A stretch of 37,909 bases of DNA. It comes from Bacteroidetes bacterium UBA1947. GTDB taxonomy: Bacteria > Bacteroidota > Bacteroidia > Chitinophagales > Chitinophagaceae. Both the position numbers and the translations under genes were made by a program. The notes beneath the pieces were generated by a model. That model was given only the letters and a program-made list of their open reading frames with translations. It made no database searches and had not been told where the DNA came from. Where the stretch lies: NCBI GenBank assembly GCA_002336915.1, contig DDET01000030.1:1-37909 (forward strand), written 5' to 3'. Below, in pieces: positions 23,310-31,600 of the stretch (its first letter is position 1; each line of letters opens with the position of its first letter).

Positions 23310-23334
23310 AGAAAGCCCCTTTACGGGGCTTTCT
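23310..23334 (-). terminator. Rho-independent terminator of phoH
   Basis: AGAAAGCCCC (23310-23319) pairs with GGGGCTTTCT (23325-23334) over a 5-nt loop. On the minus strand a TTTTTAT tract follows, directly after the phoH stop. Confidence 0.85.
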
Positions 23335-23335
23335 G

Positions 23336-24355
23336 CTATTGTACTTTTGTTTGTCGTTCTTTTATTCTCTGCTCTTCGCGTTCTTCATCACGCTTTTCTT
23401 CATGCTCCTGCTCTTTGTCGTAGGCGCGGATGATCATTTTCACCAGCCTGTGGCGCACCACATCGGCCTCGTCGAGCTGTATCTGTGCTATGCCGTCTAT
23501 GTTCTTCAAGATGCGTGTAGCTTTAATCAGGCCCGAGCGTTGGTTCTTCGGCAGATCGATCTGTGTAAGATCGCCCGTGATGATGGCCTTGGCCGATGCA
23601 CCTATACGTGTAAGGAACATCTTAAGCTGAAGGTCGGTAGAGTTCTGCGCCTCATCGAGTATGATGAATGCATTGTCGAGTGTGCGGCCACGCATATAGG
23701 CGAGGGGCGCTATCTCGATAACGCGGTTGGTCATATAATAGTTCAGCTTGTCGCTTGGTATCATATCATCCAATGCATCGTACAATGGGCGCAGGTATGG
23801 ATCTATTTTTTCCTTAAGGTCGCCGGGCAGGAAGCCAAGGCTTTCGCCTGCTTCCACCGCAGGGCGGGTAAGGATGATCTTGCGTACCGATTTGTTTTTA
23901 AGCGCACGTACCGCAAGGGCTACCGCGGTATATGTTTTACCGGTACCGGCCGGGCCTACTGCAAAAAGAATATCGTTCTTATCGATAGCGGCAGCCATCA
24001 GTTTCTGGTTGGCCGTTTTGGCGCGTATCACGCGGCCATTGGGACCAAAAACCAGGATGTCGTTACTGTTGGGATCGTCAAGCGTTACGATGTCGCTTTG
24101 CTCTTCGTCACCCAAAATTTGTGCAAAATAATTTTCGGAAAGATGCCCGTTGCGTTCCAGATATTTAATTACCTGTCCGATCTTACCTTGTGCGCCTGCC
24201 ACTTCATCAGGTTGGCCTGATAGCTTTATTTGCGAGCCACGTGAAAGGATTTTTAAAAGCGGGAACTTACGTTTTAGAATGTCAAACTTACTGTTATTGA
24301 TCCCGAAGAATTCAATGGGGTTAACAGTCTCGAGGTTAATGATTGCTTCTGTCAA
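23336..24355 (-). CDS. phoH: PhoH family ATPase
   Basis: The 339-residue protein has a KH-like N-terminal part (about 20-80, IKLSGQPDEVAGAQGKIGQVI), then the PhoH ATPase domain with Walker A GPAGTGKT (134-141), LTRPAVEAGESLGFLPGDL, IAPLAYMRGRTLDNAFIILDEAQN (Walker B) and ITGDLTQIDLP. A highly charged Glu/Arg tail ends the protein. PhoH proteins are linked to RNA metabolism and are often near ybeY, which is not in this window. The start is a TTG at 24355: no ATG fits near the expected N-terminus, and a strong AGGAGG is placed 6 nt upstream, a rare clear Shine-Dalgarno in this genome. Confidence 0.92.
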   Translation of the reverse strand: MTEAIINLETVNPIEFFGINNSKFDILKRKFPLLKILSRGSQIKLSGQPDEVAGAQGKIGQVIKYLERNGHLSENYFAQILGDEEQSDIVTLDDPNSNDILVFGPNGRVIRAKTANQKLMAAAIDKNDILFAVGPAGTGKTYTAVALAVRALKNKSVRKIILTRPAVEAGESLGFLPGDLKEKIDPYLRPLYDALDDMIPSDKLNYYMTNRVIEIAPLAYMRGRTLDNAFIILDEAQNSTDLQLKMFLTRIGASAKAIITGDLTQIDLPKNQRSGLIKATRILKNIDGIAQIQLDEADVVRHRLVKMIIRAYDKEQEHEEKRDEEREEQRIKERQTKVQ

Positions 24356-24361
24356 AATTGT

Positions 24362-24367
24362 CCTCCT
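24362..24367 (-). promoter_or_regulatory. Strong Shine-Dalgarno site of phoH
   Basis: On the minus strand AAAGGAGG, with the AGGAGG core at 24367-24362, lies 6 nt before the TTG start. It decides the non-ATG start and stands out because other genes here lack such a site. Confidence 0.75.
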
Positions 24368-24409
24368 TTTTTAGGGCGATGAATCTAAACTAAAGTTACT
24401 ATGCTCTTG

Positions 24410-24427
24410 CCTTAATTGTTCTTAAGG
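24410..24427 (-). terminator. Weak hairpin after purE
   Basis: CCTTAA (24410-24415) pairs with TTAAGG (24422-24427) over a 6-nt loop, just after the purE stop. No T-tract follows on the minus strand, so termination would be weak. Confidence 0.3.
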
Positions 24428-24443
24428 CTATGTTATATTCATA

Positions 24444-24899
24444 TCAAATTCTGTACCCGTTTTGCTTAAACTCTTCCAGCTTGCCTGCCACTGCCTTATC
24501 ACTAAGCGCGAAAATGCGTGCGCAAAGGGCTGCGGCATTGCGTGCACCGGCCTTACCCACTGCCAGTGTACCTACGGGCAAGCCTGCAGGCATTTGTACT
24601 ATACTATACAATGCATCGATACCACCGGGCAAACCACCATCTAGCGGAACGCCCAAAACGGGCAGGGAAGTGTAAGCGGAGCAAACGCCGGGCAATGCTG
24701 CTGCCATGCCTGCTGCTGCTACCACTGCACCAAAGCCATTGGCCTGCGCGTTCACCATCAGGTCGCGCACCTTGTCCGGGTTGCGGTGTGCTGATGCTAC
24801 TACCATATCATTTTCTATCCCAAACCAGTTGAGCCAGTTACGGCATTCGTTCATTACTGCTTCGTCGGTCTGGGAACCCATGATGATCATTACTTTCAT
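24444..24899 (-). CDS. purE: N5-carboxyaminoimidazole ribonucleotide mutase
   Basis: The 151-residue cytoplasmic enzyme is full length for class I PurE, which converts N5-CAIR to CAIR in purine synthesis. It shows GSQTD (8-12), SAHRNP with catalytic H38, the LPGV loop, GVPLDGGLPGGIDALYSIVQMPAGLPVGTLAVGKAGARNAA and the closing helix. In the Gly/Ala-rich loop the His of the common GAAHLPG form is Ala here (MAAALPG). purK is not adjacent. It lies upstream of phoH on the same strand but with an 88-nt gap. Confidence 0.95.
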   Translation of the reverse strand: MKVMIIMGSQTDEAVMNECRNWLNWFGIENDMVVASAHRNPDKVRDLMVNAQANGFGAVVAAAGMAAALPGVCSAYTSLPVLGVPLDGGLPGGIDALYSIVQMPAGLPVGTLAVGKAGARNAAALCARIFALSDKAVAGKLEEFKQNGYRI

Positions 24900-25063
24900 T
24901 GTTATATATTTTGTTTTCTGTTTGTGTTTTAGTGAAAATAAAAAATATTGTGCCGTGGTGTTTATATATGCTTTGTTTTATTTGTCAACATATGTGCAAA
25001 TCTTTCTGTGGCGCTTGTAGCTTTTATTTATTATGGTGTTATGTATCTATTAACTTTACCGCG

Positions 25064-25071
25064 TAAACTTG
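25064..25071 (+). promoter_or_regulatory. Possible -7 box of the SDR gene
   Basis: TAAACTTG differs at one position from TAnnTTTG and lies 3 nt before the ATG at 25075. Confidence 0.3.
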
Positions 25072-25074
25072 CTT

Positions 25075-25896
25075 ATGTATTCATTAAAAGATAAAGTAAT
25101 TGTTGTTACAGGTGCCTCAACGGGCATTGGTGCGGCACTGGGGAAAGAGGCGTTAAACAGGGGGGCGCGGCTGGCAATATGCGCGCGGAATATGGATAAG
25201 CTGGCTGCGGCATTTGCCGGGAGCGACAGTGAGCGGCTGCTGATGTTTGCCGCCGATGTGAGCAAAGAAGATGATTGTAAAGCTTTCACAGAAGCAGTGA
25301 TCAATAAGTGGGGCGGGGCAGATGTGCTGATCAATAATGCCGGCGTAAGTATGAGGGCCTTATTTGAAGATGTGGAACTACAGGTAATAAAAGAGCTAAT
25401 GGACATTAACTTCTGGGGAACTGTTTATTGCTCTAAATACCTGCTGCCATCGATACTGAAAAATAGGGGTACCATAGCCGGTGTTTCATCAATAGCCGGC
25501 TACAGGGGCTTACCTGCAAGAACGGGCTACTCGGCTTCAAAATTTGCCATGCAGGGTTTCCTGGAGGCACTGCGGACCGAACTGCTGCATACCGGTGTGA
25601 ATGTGATGTGGCTGTGCCCCGGCTTCACAGCATCCAATATTCGCAATACTGCACGCAGCGCCGCCGGTAATGCGCAGGGGGAAAGCCCTATTGACGAGCA
25701 AAAACTAATGACCGCGGAAGAGTGCGCTTCCTTGATATTGAACGCTGTGGAAAAACGCAAACGCACCGTGGTAATGACAAGACAAGGTAAGCTTACTGTA
25801 TGGCTGAACAAACTGTTCCCGGGTTTTGCGGACAAGCAGGTGCATAAGCATTTTTTAAAAGAACCCGGATCGCCCTTGCGTAAATATGAGCCATGA
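25075..25896 (+). CDS. Short-chain dehydrogenase/reductase
   Basis: The 273-residue NAD(P)-dependent oxidoreductase has TGASTGIG (12-19), NNAG in DVLINNAGVSM, the catalytic Ser in GVSSIAG and Tyr/Lys in GYSASK. The substrate-loop and C-terminal part is of the classical SDR type, with a basic C-terminal region (WLNKLFPGFADKQVHKHFLK) that could contact membranes or lipids. A TTG at 25069 is in frame, but the ATG at 25075 is better placed behind a TAAACTTG box. The substrate is unknown. It stands alone, divergent from purE. Confidence 0.9.
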   Translation: MYSLKDKVIVVTGASTGIGAALGKEALNRGARLAICARNMDKLAAAFAGSDSERLLMFAADVSKEDDCKAFTEAVINKWGGADVLINNAGVSMRALFEDVELQVIKELMDINFWGTVYCSKYLLPSILKNRGTIAGVSSIAGYRGLPARTGYSASKFAMQGFLEALRTELLHTGVNVMWLCPGFTASNIRNTARSAAGNAQGESPIDEQKLMTAEECASLILNAVEKRKRTVVMTRQGKLTVWLNKLFPGFADKQVHKHFLKEPGSPLRKYEP

Positions 25897-25915
25897 GGGC
25901 CTTGCTTTTTAAGGT

Positions 25916-25930
25916 AAAAGACTGTCTTTT
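25916..25930 (+). terminator. Possible terminator hairpin after the SDR gene
   Basis: AAAAGAC and GTCTTTT pair around one T. The 3' arm is itself T-rich, but the loop is too small for a stable hairpin, so a terminator role is uncertain. Confidence 0.3.
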
Positions 25931-25965
25931 CAAGGGCAGGCAGGCTTCTTGTAGCATCATGCTTT

Positions 25966-25982
25966 AAAAAATCGTATTTTTA
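25966..25982 (+). promoter_or_regulatory. Putative promoter motif of the FG-GAP protein gene
   Basis: AAAAAATCGTATTTT followed by TA gives a TATTTTTA box 17 nt before the ATG at 26000. The 15 bases are identical to 19727-19741 upstream of the EGF-like lipoprotein gene. Confidence 0.4.
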
Positions 25983-25999
25983 ATAAAACATTGCTATTT

Positions 26000-28276
26000 A
26001 TGAGCATAAAGACCTTACCCGTAGTTATAGCTTTGTGCTGCCTGGGCACAACTGCCTTTGGCCAGTTCCAGGGCCAGGTATATTTCAGGGACGAAGGAGT
26101 GAAAGTATTTGCATGGTCGCAAGAGCAGACCTTAGCATGGTGCGGCGGCCTTAACAATCCGCAGCCTATATTGGCCGACCTGAACCATGATGGCAAAAAA
26201 GACCTGGTGGTGTATGAACGCGATACCAAACAGGTGAAGACATTCATCAACAACGGGACCGCGGGCAATCCTCTTTATGTGTTCAAACCGGAATATGCCC
26301 GTAATTTTCCACGGGTGGACGAATATCTGAAAATGGATGATTATAACAGGGACAGCATACCTGACCTTTTTCACCGCGGTTTATACGGCATGGAAGTCTA
26401 CAAAGGCTATTACAATGCCAACAACGAGCTATGCTTTACCTTTTATAAAGATGTATACTACAATAACGATACTCACTCTATAGGCTTTGTGAACGTATAT
26501 GTTGAGCCATCGGACATACCCGCTATGGTGGACCTGGATGGTGACGGCGACCTTGATTTTATAGCCTACTGGAGCGGCGGCTCAAAATTGTACTATTATA
26601 AAAACTACCAGGTGGAAGAGGCCTGGCCAAAGGACAGCATCATCATGAAACTTGCTGACCGCTGCTGGGGAAGGCTGGACCAGGTATTTGCCCGTCCGCA
26701 TAATCTTAATGTAGCTTGCGATAACAGCGGGTTGACCGGGCTGAAGCCATCAGGAGGGCCTAACAGGCATACAGGTAACTGCCTGTGCATCTTTGACAGC
26801 GATGGTGATGGCGACTATGATTATATGGACGGCAACGTATCTTATTCGGATATCCAGTTCCTGAAGAATGGAAAGGTGGAAAGCAACTCGCCGGTGGATA
26901 GCATGATCTCACAGGACACCATGTGGCAGACGAACGGGCACAAGCTTTATGAGCCCCAGTGGCCTGCCACATTTTGGATGGACATAGACCAGGATGGTGA
27001 TAAAGACCTGTTATTTTCACCCCATGCCGATAATACCGAAAACTTCAAGTGCCTGTCTTTTTACAAGAACACCGGCAGCGATGCTGCACCCGTGTTTACT
27101 TTCCAGTCCGATTCCTTCCTGATGGATAAAATGATTGATGCAGGTTCTGCATCTTACCCCATGCTGTATGATTACGACAGGGATGGAAAACTTGACCTGT
27201 TAGTCGGGTCCGCAGGATACTACCAGGCCAATGGCACTTTTAGAAGCAAGCTGCTTTATTATAAAAATACAAGCATACTATACCATGCCTCATTTACTTT
27301 GCAGGATGACAATCTCAACAATATATTTGCTGAGAACATTGCCGGTTCTGCCCCCGCAATAGGCGACCTGAATAATGATGGTAAAGACGACCTGGTACTT
27401 GGTCAAACCGATGGCACTATTGCCTATTATCCCAACACTGCAGCCACGCAGGCAGCGCAGCCTAATTGGGCGCATAGTGTAAATACACAAATGAATTTAA
27501 AAGACAGTGCTGGGGTGCCAATAAATGTGCTGGCCTCCGCGGCGCCCTTTATATATGACCTTAACAAAGACGGTAAGCCTGATCTCATTATTGGCAGCCA
27601 GTATGGAAACCTGTTCTATTACGAGAATATAAGTTCCGCACCGGGCCAAATAAAACTTGCCTTGCGCAATGCACAGCTTGGCAATGTGAACCCCGATTCC
27701 AGCCATAATCCGTATAATAATTATCCTGCCCCCTTCATAGGCAGGATGGATAATACCGGTATCGACTACCTGTTGTGCGGCAGCAAAAGCGGGGCTATAT
27801 ACAGGTACGACGGGTTCCAAACCGGGAACACAACGATAAATTACCCTGTAATAGATACTATGTATTCGTTTATAAACGACGGATGGCGCAGTACAGTTAC
27901 GGCGGGCGATATAGATGGCGATGGCATGTATGAAATGGTGATAGGCAACTCGAAAGGAGGCTTGACATTATTTTCGCAGAATCAGGCCGCCAATATTAAT
28001 ACCTCGCCGCTTACCGCAGGCAATACGACCGATGTAAGGGTATATCCTAACCCCGCGAAGGACATGCTGTATCTTTCCTGGAACAAGGGCTTTACGCAGG
28101 GCAATGTACAGGTCAGTCTGTATGCTATTACAGGACAGAAGATATTACAGGTCCAGGTTAAAGGCGACCAGGCCGGTACTGCGATCCCTCTTCCCAATCT
28201 TGCGCCCGGTACTTACTACTGCGAAGCGCGCTCAGGTATGAACAGGTCTGTATCCGCCGTGACGATCAGTAAATAG
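26000..28276 (+). CDS. FG-GAP/VCBS repeat protein with T9SS type A sorting domain
   Basis: The ATG at 26000 starts a clean signal peptide (about 1-22, ending AFGQ); a TTG at 25991 is less likely. The 758-residue protein contains at least eight calcium-binding-like loops of the form D-x-D-x-D-G-x-x-D: DLNHDGKKDL, DLDGDGDLDF, DSDGDGDYDY, DIDQDGDKDL, DYDRDGKLDL, DLNNDGKDDL, DLNKDGKPDL and DIDGDGMYEM. These are the spaced repeats of a beta-propeller. The last 75 or so residues (VYPNPAKDMLYLSW to SAVTISK) form a type A T9SS sorting domain, so the protein is expected to be exported and attached to the surface or released. Ligand and role are unknown. A strong terminator follows. Confidence 0.9.
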   Translation: MSIKTLPVVIALCCLGTTAFGQFQGQVYFRDEGVKVFAWSQEQTLAWCGGLNNPQPILADLNHDGKKDLVVYERDTKQVKTFINNGTAGNPLYVFKPEYARNFPRVDEYLKMDDYNRDSIPDLFHRGLYGMEVYKGYYNANNELCFTFYKDVYYNNDTHSIGFVNVYVEPSDIPAMVDLDGDGDLDFIAYWSGGSKLYYYKNYQVEEAWPKDSIIMKLADRCWGRLDQVFARPHNLNVACDNSGLTGLKPSGGPNRHTGNCLCIFDSDGDGDYDYMDGNVSYSDIQFLKNGKVESNSPVDSMISQDTMWQTNGHKLYEPQWPATFWMDIDQDGDKDLLFSPHADNTENFKCLSFYKNTGSDAAPVFTFQSDSFLMDKMIDAGSASYPMLYDYDRDGKLDLLVGSAGYYQANGTFRSKLLYYKNTSILYHASFTLQDDNLNNIFAENIAGSAPAIGDLNNDGKDDLVLGQTDGTIAYYPNTAATQAAQPNWAHSVNTQMNLKDSAGVPINVLASAAPFIYDLNKDGKPDLIIGSQYGNLFYYENISSAPGQIKLALRNAQLGNVNPDSSHNPYNNYPAPFIGRMDNTGIDYLLCGSKSGAIYRYDGFQTGNTTINYPVIDTMYSFINDGWRSTVTAGDIDGDGMYEMVIGNSKGGLTLFSQNQAANINTSPLTAGNTTDVRVYPNPAKDMLYLSWNKGFTQGNVQVSLYAITGQKILQVQVKGDQAGTAIPLPNLAPGTYYCEARSGMNRSVSAVTISK

Positions 28277-28364
28277 TTTCTTTCACATTTCTTTGCCTGG
28301 GGCAACAAGACAGTAGTACATCTGGTGTGATTGAAGTGCGTTAATATGTACCCATAAGAATATA

Positions 28365-28393
28365 AAAGGGCCATCTAAAAGATGGCCCTTTTT
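28365..28393 (+). terminator. Rho-independent terminator
   Basis: AAGGGCCATC pairs with GATGGCCCTT over a TAAAA loop, followed by T residues. It ends the FG-GAP protein gene. Confidence 0.85.
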
Positions 28394-28510
28394 CGCGTTA
28401 AGTGCTTTTTTTGTCCCAATTCCCGTCCGTTTTGTCTACACAATTTACCGTTTCATCCAATCTAATAATTCATAAAGCATTGAAATACTTGTAAATAAGA
28501 ATTTTAACTT

Positions 28511-28540
28511 TTTGTTGTAGTGCATTCTTTTCTAGGCTTG
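28511..28540 (+). promoter_or_regulatory. Candidate promoter of the giant adhesin gene
   Basis: TTTG (28511-28514) is separated by 18 nt from TAGGCTTG (28533-28540), a one-base variant of TAnnTTTG. It predicts a leader of about 130 nt that is extremely A/T-rich. Confidence 0.4.
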
Positions 28541-28677
28541 ATTTTTGCTATAAAATATTAACCGAACTTTACAAGAGACAAATAATTTATTAACTAAAAT
28601 TTAATCAAAATTAATAATTCAGAAAAAAGAAAAAATAATTCTCTATTAGTCTTACTTAATCAAAAAAACCCCTGTAT

Positions 28678-31600
28678 ATGAGAAGATTCATTACTCACCA
28701 TTTCTCAAGGTTATTTATACCGTCCTGCATTGCGCTGTTATCTTCTTTTATAAGCAATGACGCAACAGGCCAGACCGTGGCCTCTTACTTATTTTCTGCA
28801 TTCAATACAGCATACGCTCCTATTGTAGGTACCAATATTCCCACGATACAAGCCGATGATGCAAACGTGACAAATATCCCGCTCAACTTTACATTTAATT
28901 TCGCCGGCACCAACTATACCCAGGTATCTGCGAGCTCAAACGGATGGGTCGCATTTAGCAATAATAATCCTTCTGCAACTGTGAGCCGTAACAACACGCA
29001 GGCTAACGCAGTCACTATAGGGGCTATGGTAATGCCCCTGTGGGACGACCTTGGCGGGCAATCGGGTGTACCCTTGCCAACTGCCAGCTATATTACAACT
29101 GGCGTAGCGCCAAACCGCGTTTTCACAATTCAATGGAAAGACTGGAGATGGACATTTGGAAGTAACCCGGGTGTGATCTCATTCCAGGTAAAACTGTTTG
29201 AGACCACTAACACGATCCAGTGTTGCTACAGCCAGGGTGCAGCTGCCAACACCGGCACAACGGCAACCATTGGGATATTCAATACGAATACCGATTGGCA
29301 AACTTTGAATAACGCGAGTGCTGCACCAACATCTTCGTCTGCCACTTTTACTACATCTATTGCTACAAAAGCCGCTACGGGCCAGGTATATCAATGGACT
29401 CCTCCTCCCCCATGCTCAGGTGTTCCCTCGGCTGGCGTTATCAATGCTACAGCTACCAGTGGATGCCCGGGATATACGTCCACACTTTCCCTTACAGGCG
29501 CCACAAATGCTACAGGTATTACTTACCAATGGCAGTCTGGCCCAACGGCCGCCGGCCCATGGACCAATGTTGCTACTACACCCACCTATGTGGCTACTGT
29601 TAATAGTAATATATATTATCAATGTATTGTTACCTGTACAAACAGTGGGCAGTCAGCTACGACTGCTCCTGTGCTGCTTAGCGCTACCCCGCATACAATT
29701 GCTACGCTGCCATTCACAGAGAGCTTCGAGTCCTGGATAAACTATTGTACTACCTCTGATGTGCCAACCTCCAGTATATGGGGTAATACCCCTGCTACCG
29801 GTAACAACTCATGGCGCAGGGACGACCAGGGGGCAACCGCTGCCTGGGGTTCAGTCGGCAGTGGCACCTATTCACCAGTGTTTACAGTAGGTGCGCACTC
29901 AGCACGTTTCCATAGTTTCCTCGCCACCTCCGGTACCCAGGGCAAACTGGACCTGTATGTCGATTTCAGCGCCGTAGGCAGCAAGAGCATCAGCTTCGAC
30001 TACATAAATACCAGCGGCACTGATGTGCTGGCTGTGCAGGTATCTACAGATGGTGGACTTACTTTTACTACCTTAACTACGAAAACCACTTCGGCAACAT
30101 GGACAAACACCCAGGTGCTGACTCCCGCCGTTGCAAACCCTGCAATAGTGAGGTTCATGGCTACATCCGATTTTGGTGCTACTGACATAGGCCTCGACAA
30201 TATCAACATACTGCCCCCCGTACCTTGCAATGCGGCACCGTCTATTAGCGGCCCAACGGCAACGCCAAACACATTTAACTGCTCAGGTTCGGCCAGTCTC
30301 AATCTCACTACCTTCCCTGCACCTACAACATCGGGCGTTACTTATCAATGGCAGTCGTCACCCGCTGCACAAAATACCTGGACAAGTATAGGCCCGCCTG
30401 CTGCTACTCCTGCACTCGTTGCACCCTCGGTTTCTGCAAATACAGATTACCGCTGTATAGCAGTATGCACCAATACCAACCAGAGTTCCATATCTGGCAC
30501 GGTTACAGTCACTGTAGTAGGTACAACGGCCAGTCCCGATACGTCGAACATCTGCCTCGGCTCAACCCAGGTTTTAACTGCAACAGCTCCCCCGGTTAAT
30601 GCTACGCTATACAGCGAAAACTTTAATGGTGTGCCTACCATGACAATTTCAAATAGCGGTCCGGCGGCTACGGCATTTATTTTTCATACTTTCCCATATA
30701 CATACACTGGTACTTCTACCGTTACTTTTGCACCACCTACAAGTACAGCTTTCGTAGCTGCGATAGCCGATGCCAGTAATTCAGGCGCAAACACCAGGCT
30801 GACGAGCCCGGTAATAAATACAACAGGTTATTCAACGCTTACGTTGAGTTTCAATCACTGCCTGCGCTATATCGGGCCTACCGATATAGTGGAGGTGTCA
30901 ATTGATGGCGGAGCGACCTGGAGCACAGCACAGACCTACAGCGCTACTACAACGAATGCCGCATCGGGTGCCTTTGTTGCAGCTTCAATCAATTTAAATG
31001 CCTATGTTAATCAGCCCAACTTCATGTTCCGCTTTAACTACACCGTGGGTTGGGACTGGTGGTGGGCTATTGATGATGTCCAGGTCACAGGGCTTTCAAA
31101 CACACCATCATTCTCATGGGTGGCAAACCCCGCTGCTAACGCGGGCTTGCCGGCAGCGGCAGCTACGCCTTCCGTAGCCAATAGCTCTATATCCGTTACC
31201 CCAACTGCGGGAGGCACCTATGTTTATACGGTAACTTCCAATGCGCCCGGTTGTGTAACTGCCGATGCGGTTGTGATAGTTGACCCGGGGCCGTCTGGCT
31301 CTATGTCGGTTAGCTCCGCCTCGGTATGTTCCGGTTATGATGATACGGTGACTTTCATAGGTACACCAAATGCAACTGTAAGCTATACAGTTAATGCAGG
31401 CCCCGCGCAAACGATAACGCTTGATTCGTCGGGTAACGCCTCGCTGAATACAGGGCCGCTGACGGTTCCAACAACTTTTACTTTTGTAAGTGTGCAGGCA
31501 GTGAACGGTTGCAGCAAAACCTACAATACAAGCATAACGATCAATATCAATCCATTGCCGGTTTTCGATGCGGGTATGCCTTCCAGCAATTCACCTGTAT

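Larger units (their letters stand above)
28277..28677. other. AT-rich intergenic region with terminator and promoter
   Basis: No gene is seen in these 401 bases. It contains the terminator at 28365-28393 and then about 240 bases of very AT-rich DNA with a candidate promoter (28511-28540), which would give the giant gene a leader of roughly 130 nt. Confidence 0.7.

Noticed and set aside
23339..24220. Long plus-strand open frame of 293 codons
   Set aside because: It is the antisense of phoH, whose motifs are clear on the minus strand.
28620..28677. Riboswitch or structured leader before the giant gene
   Set aside because: The leader is almost only A and T and shows no stable or known structure.
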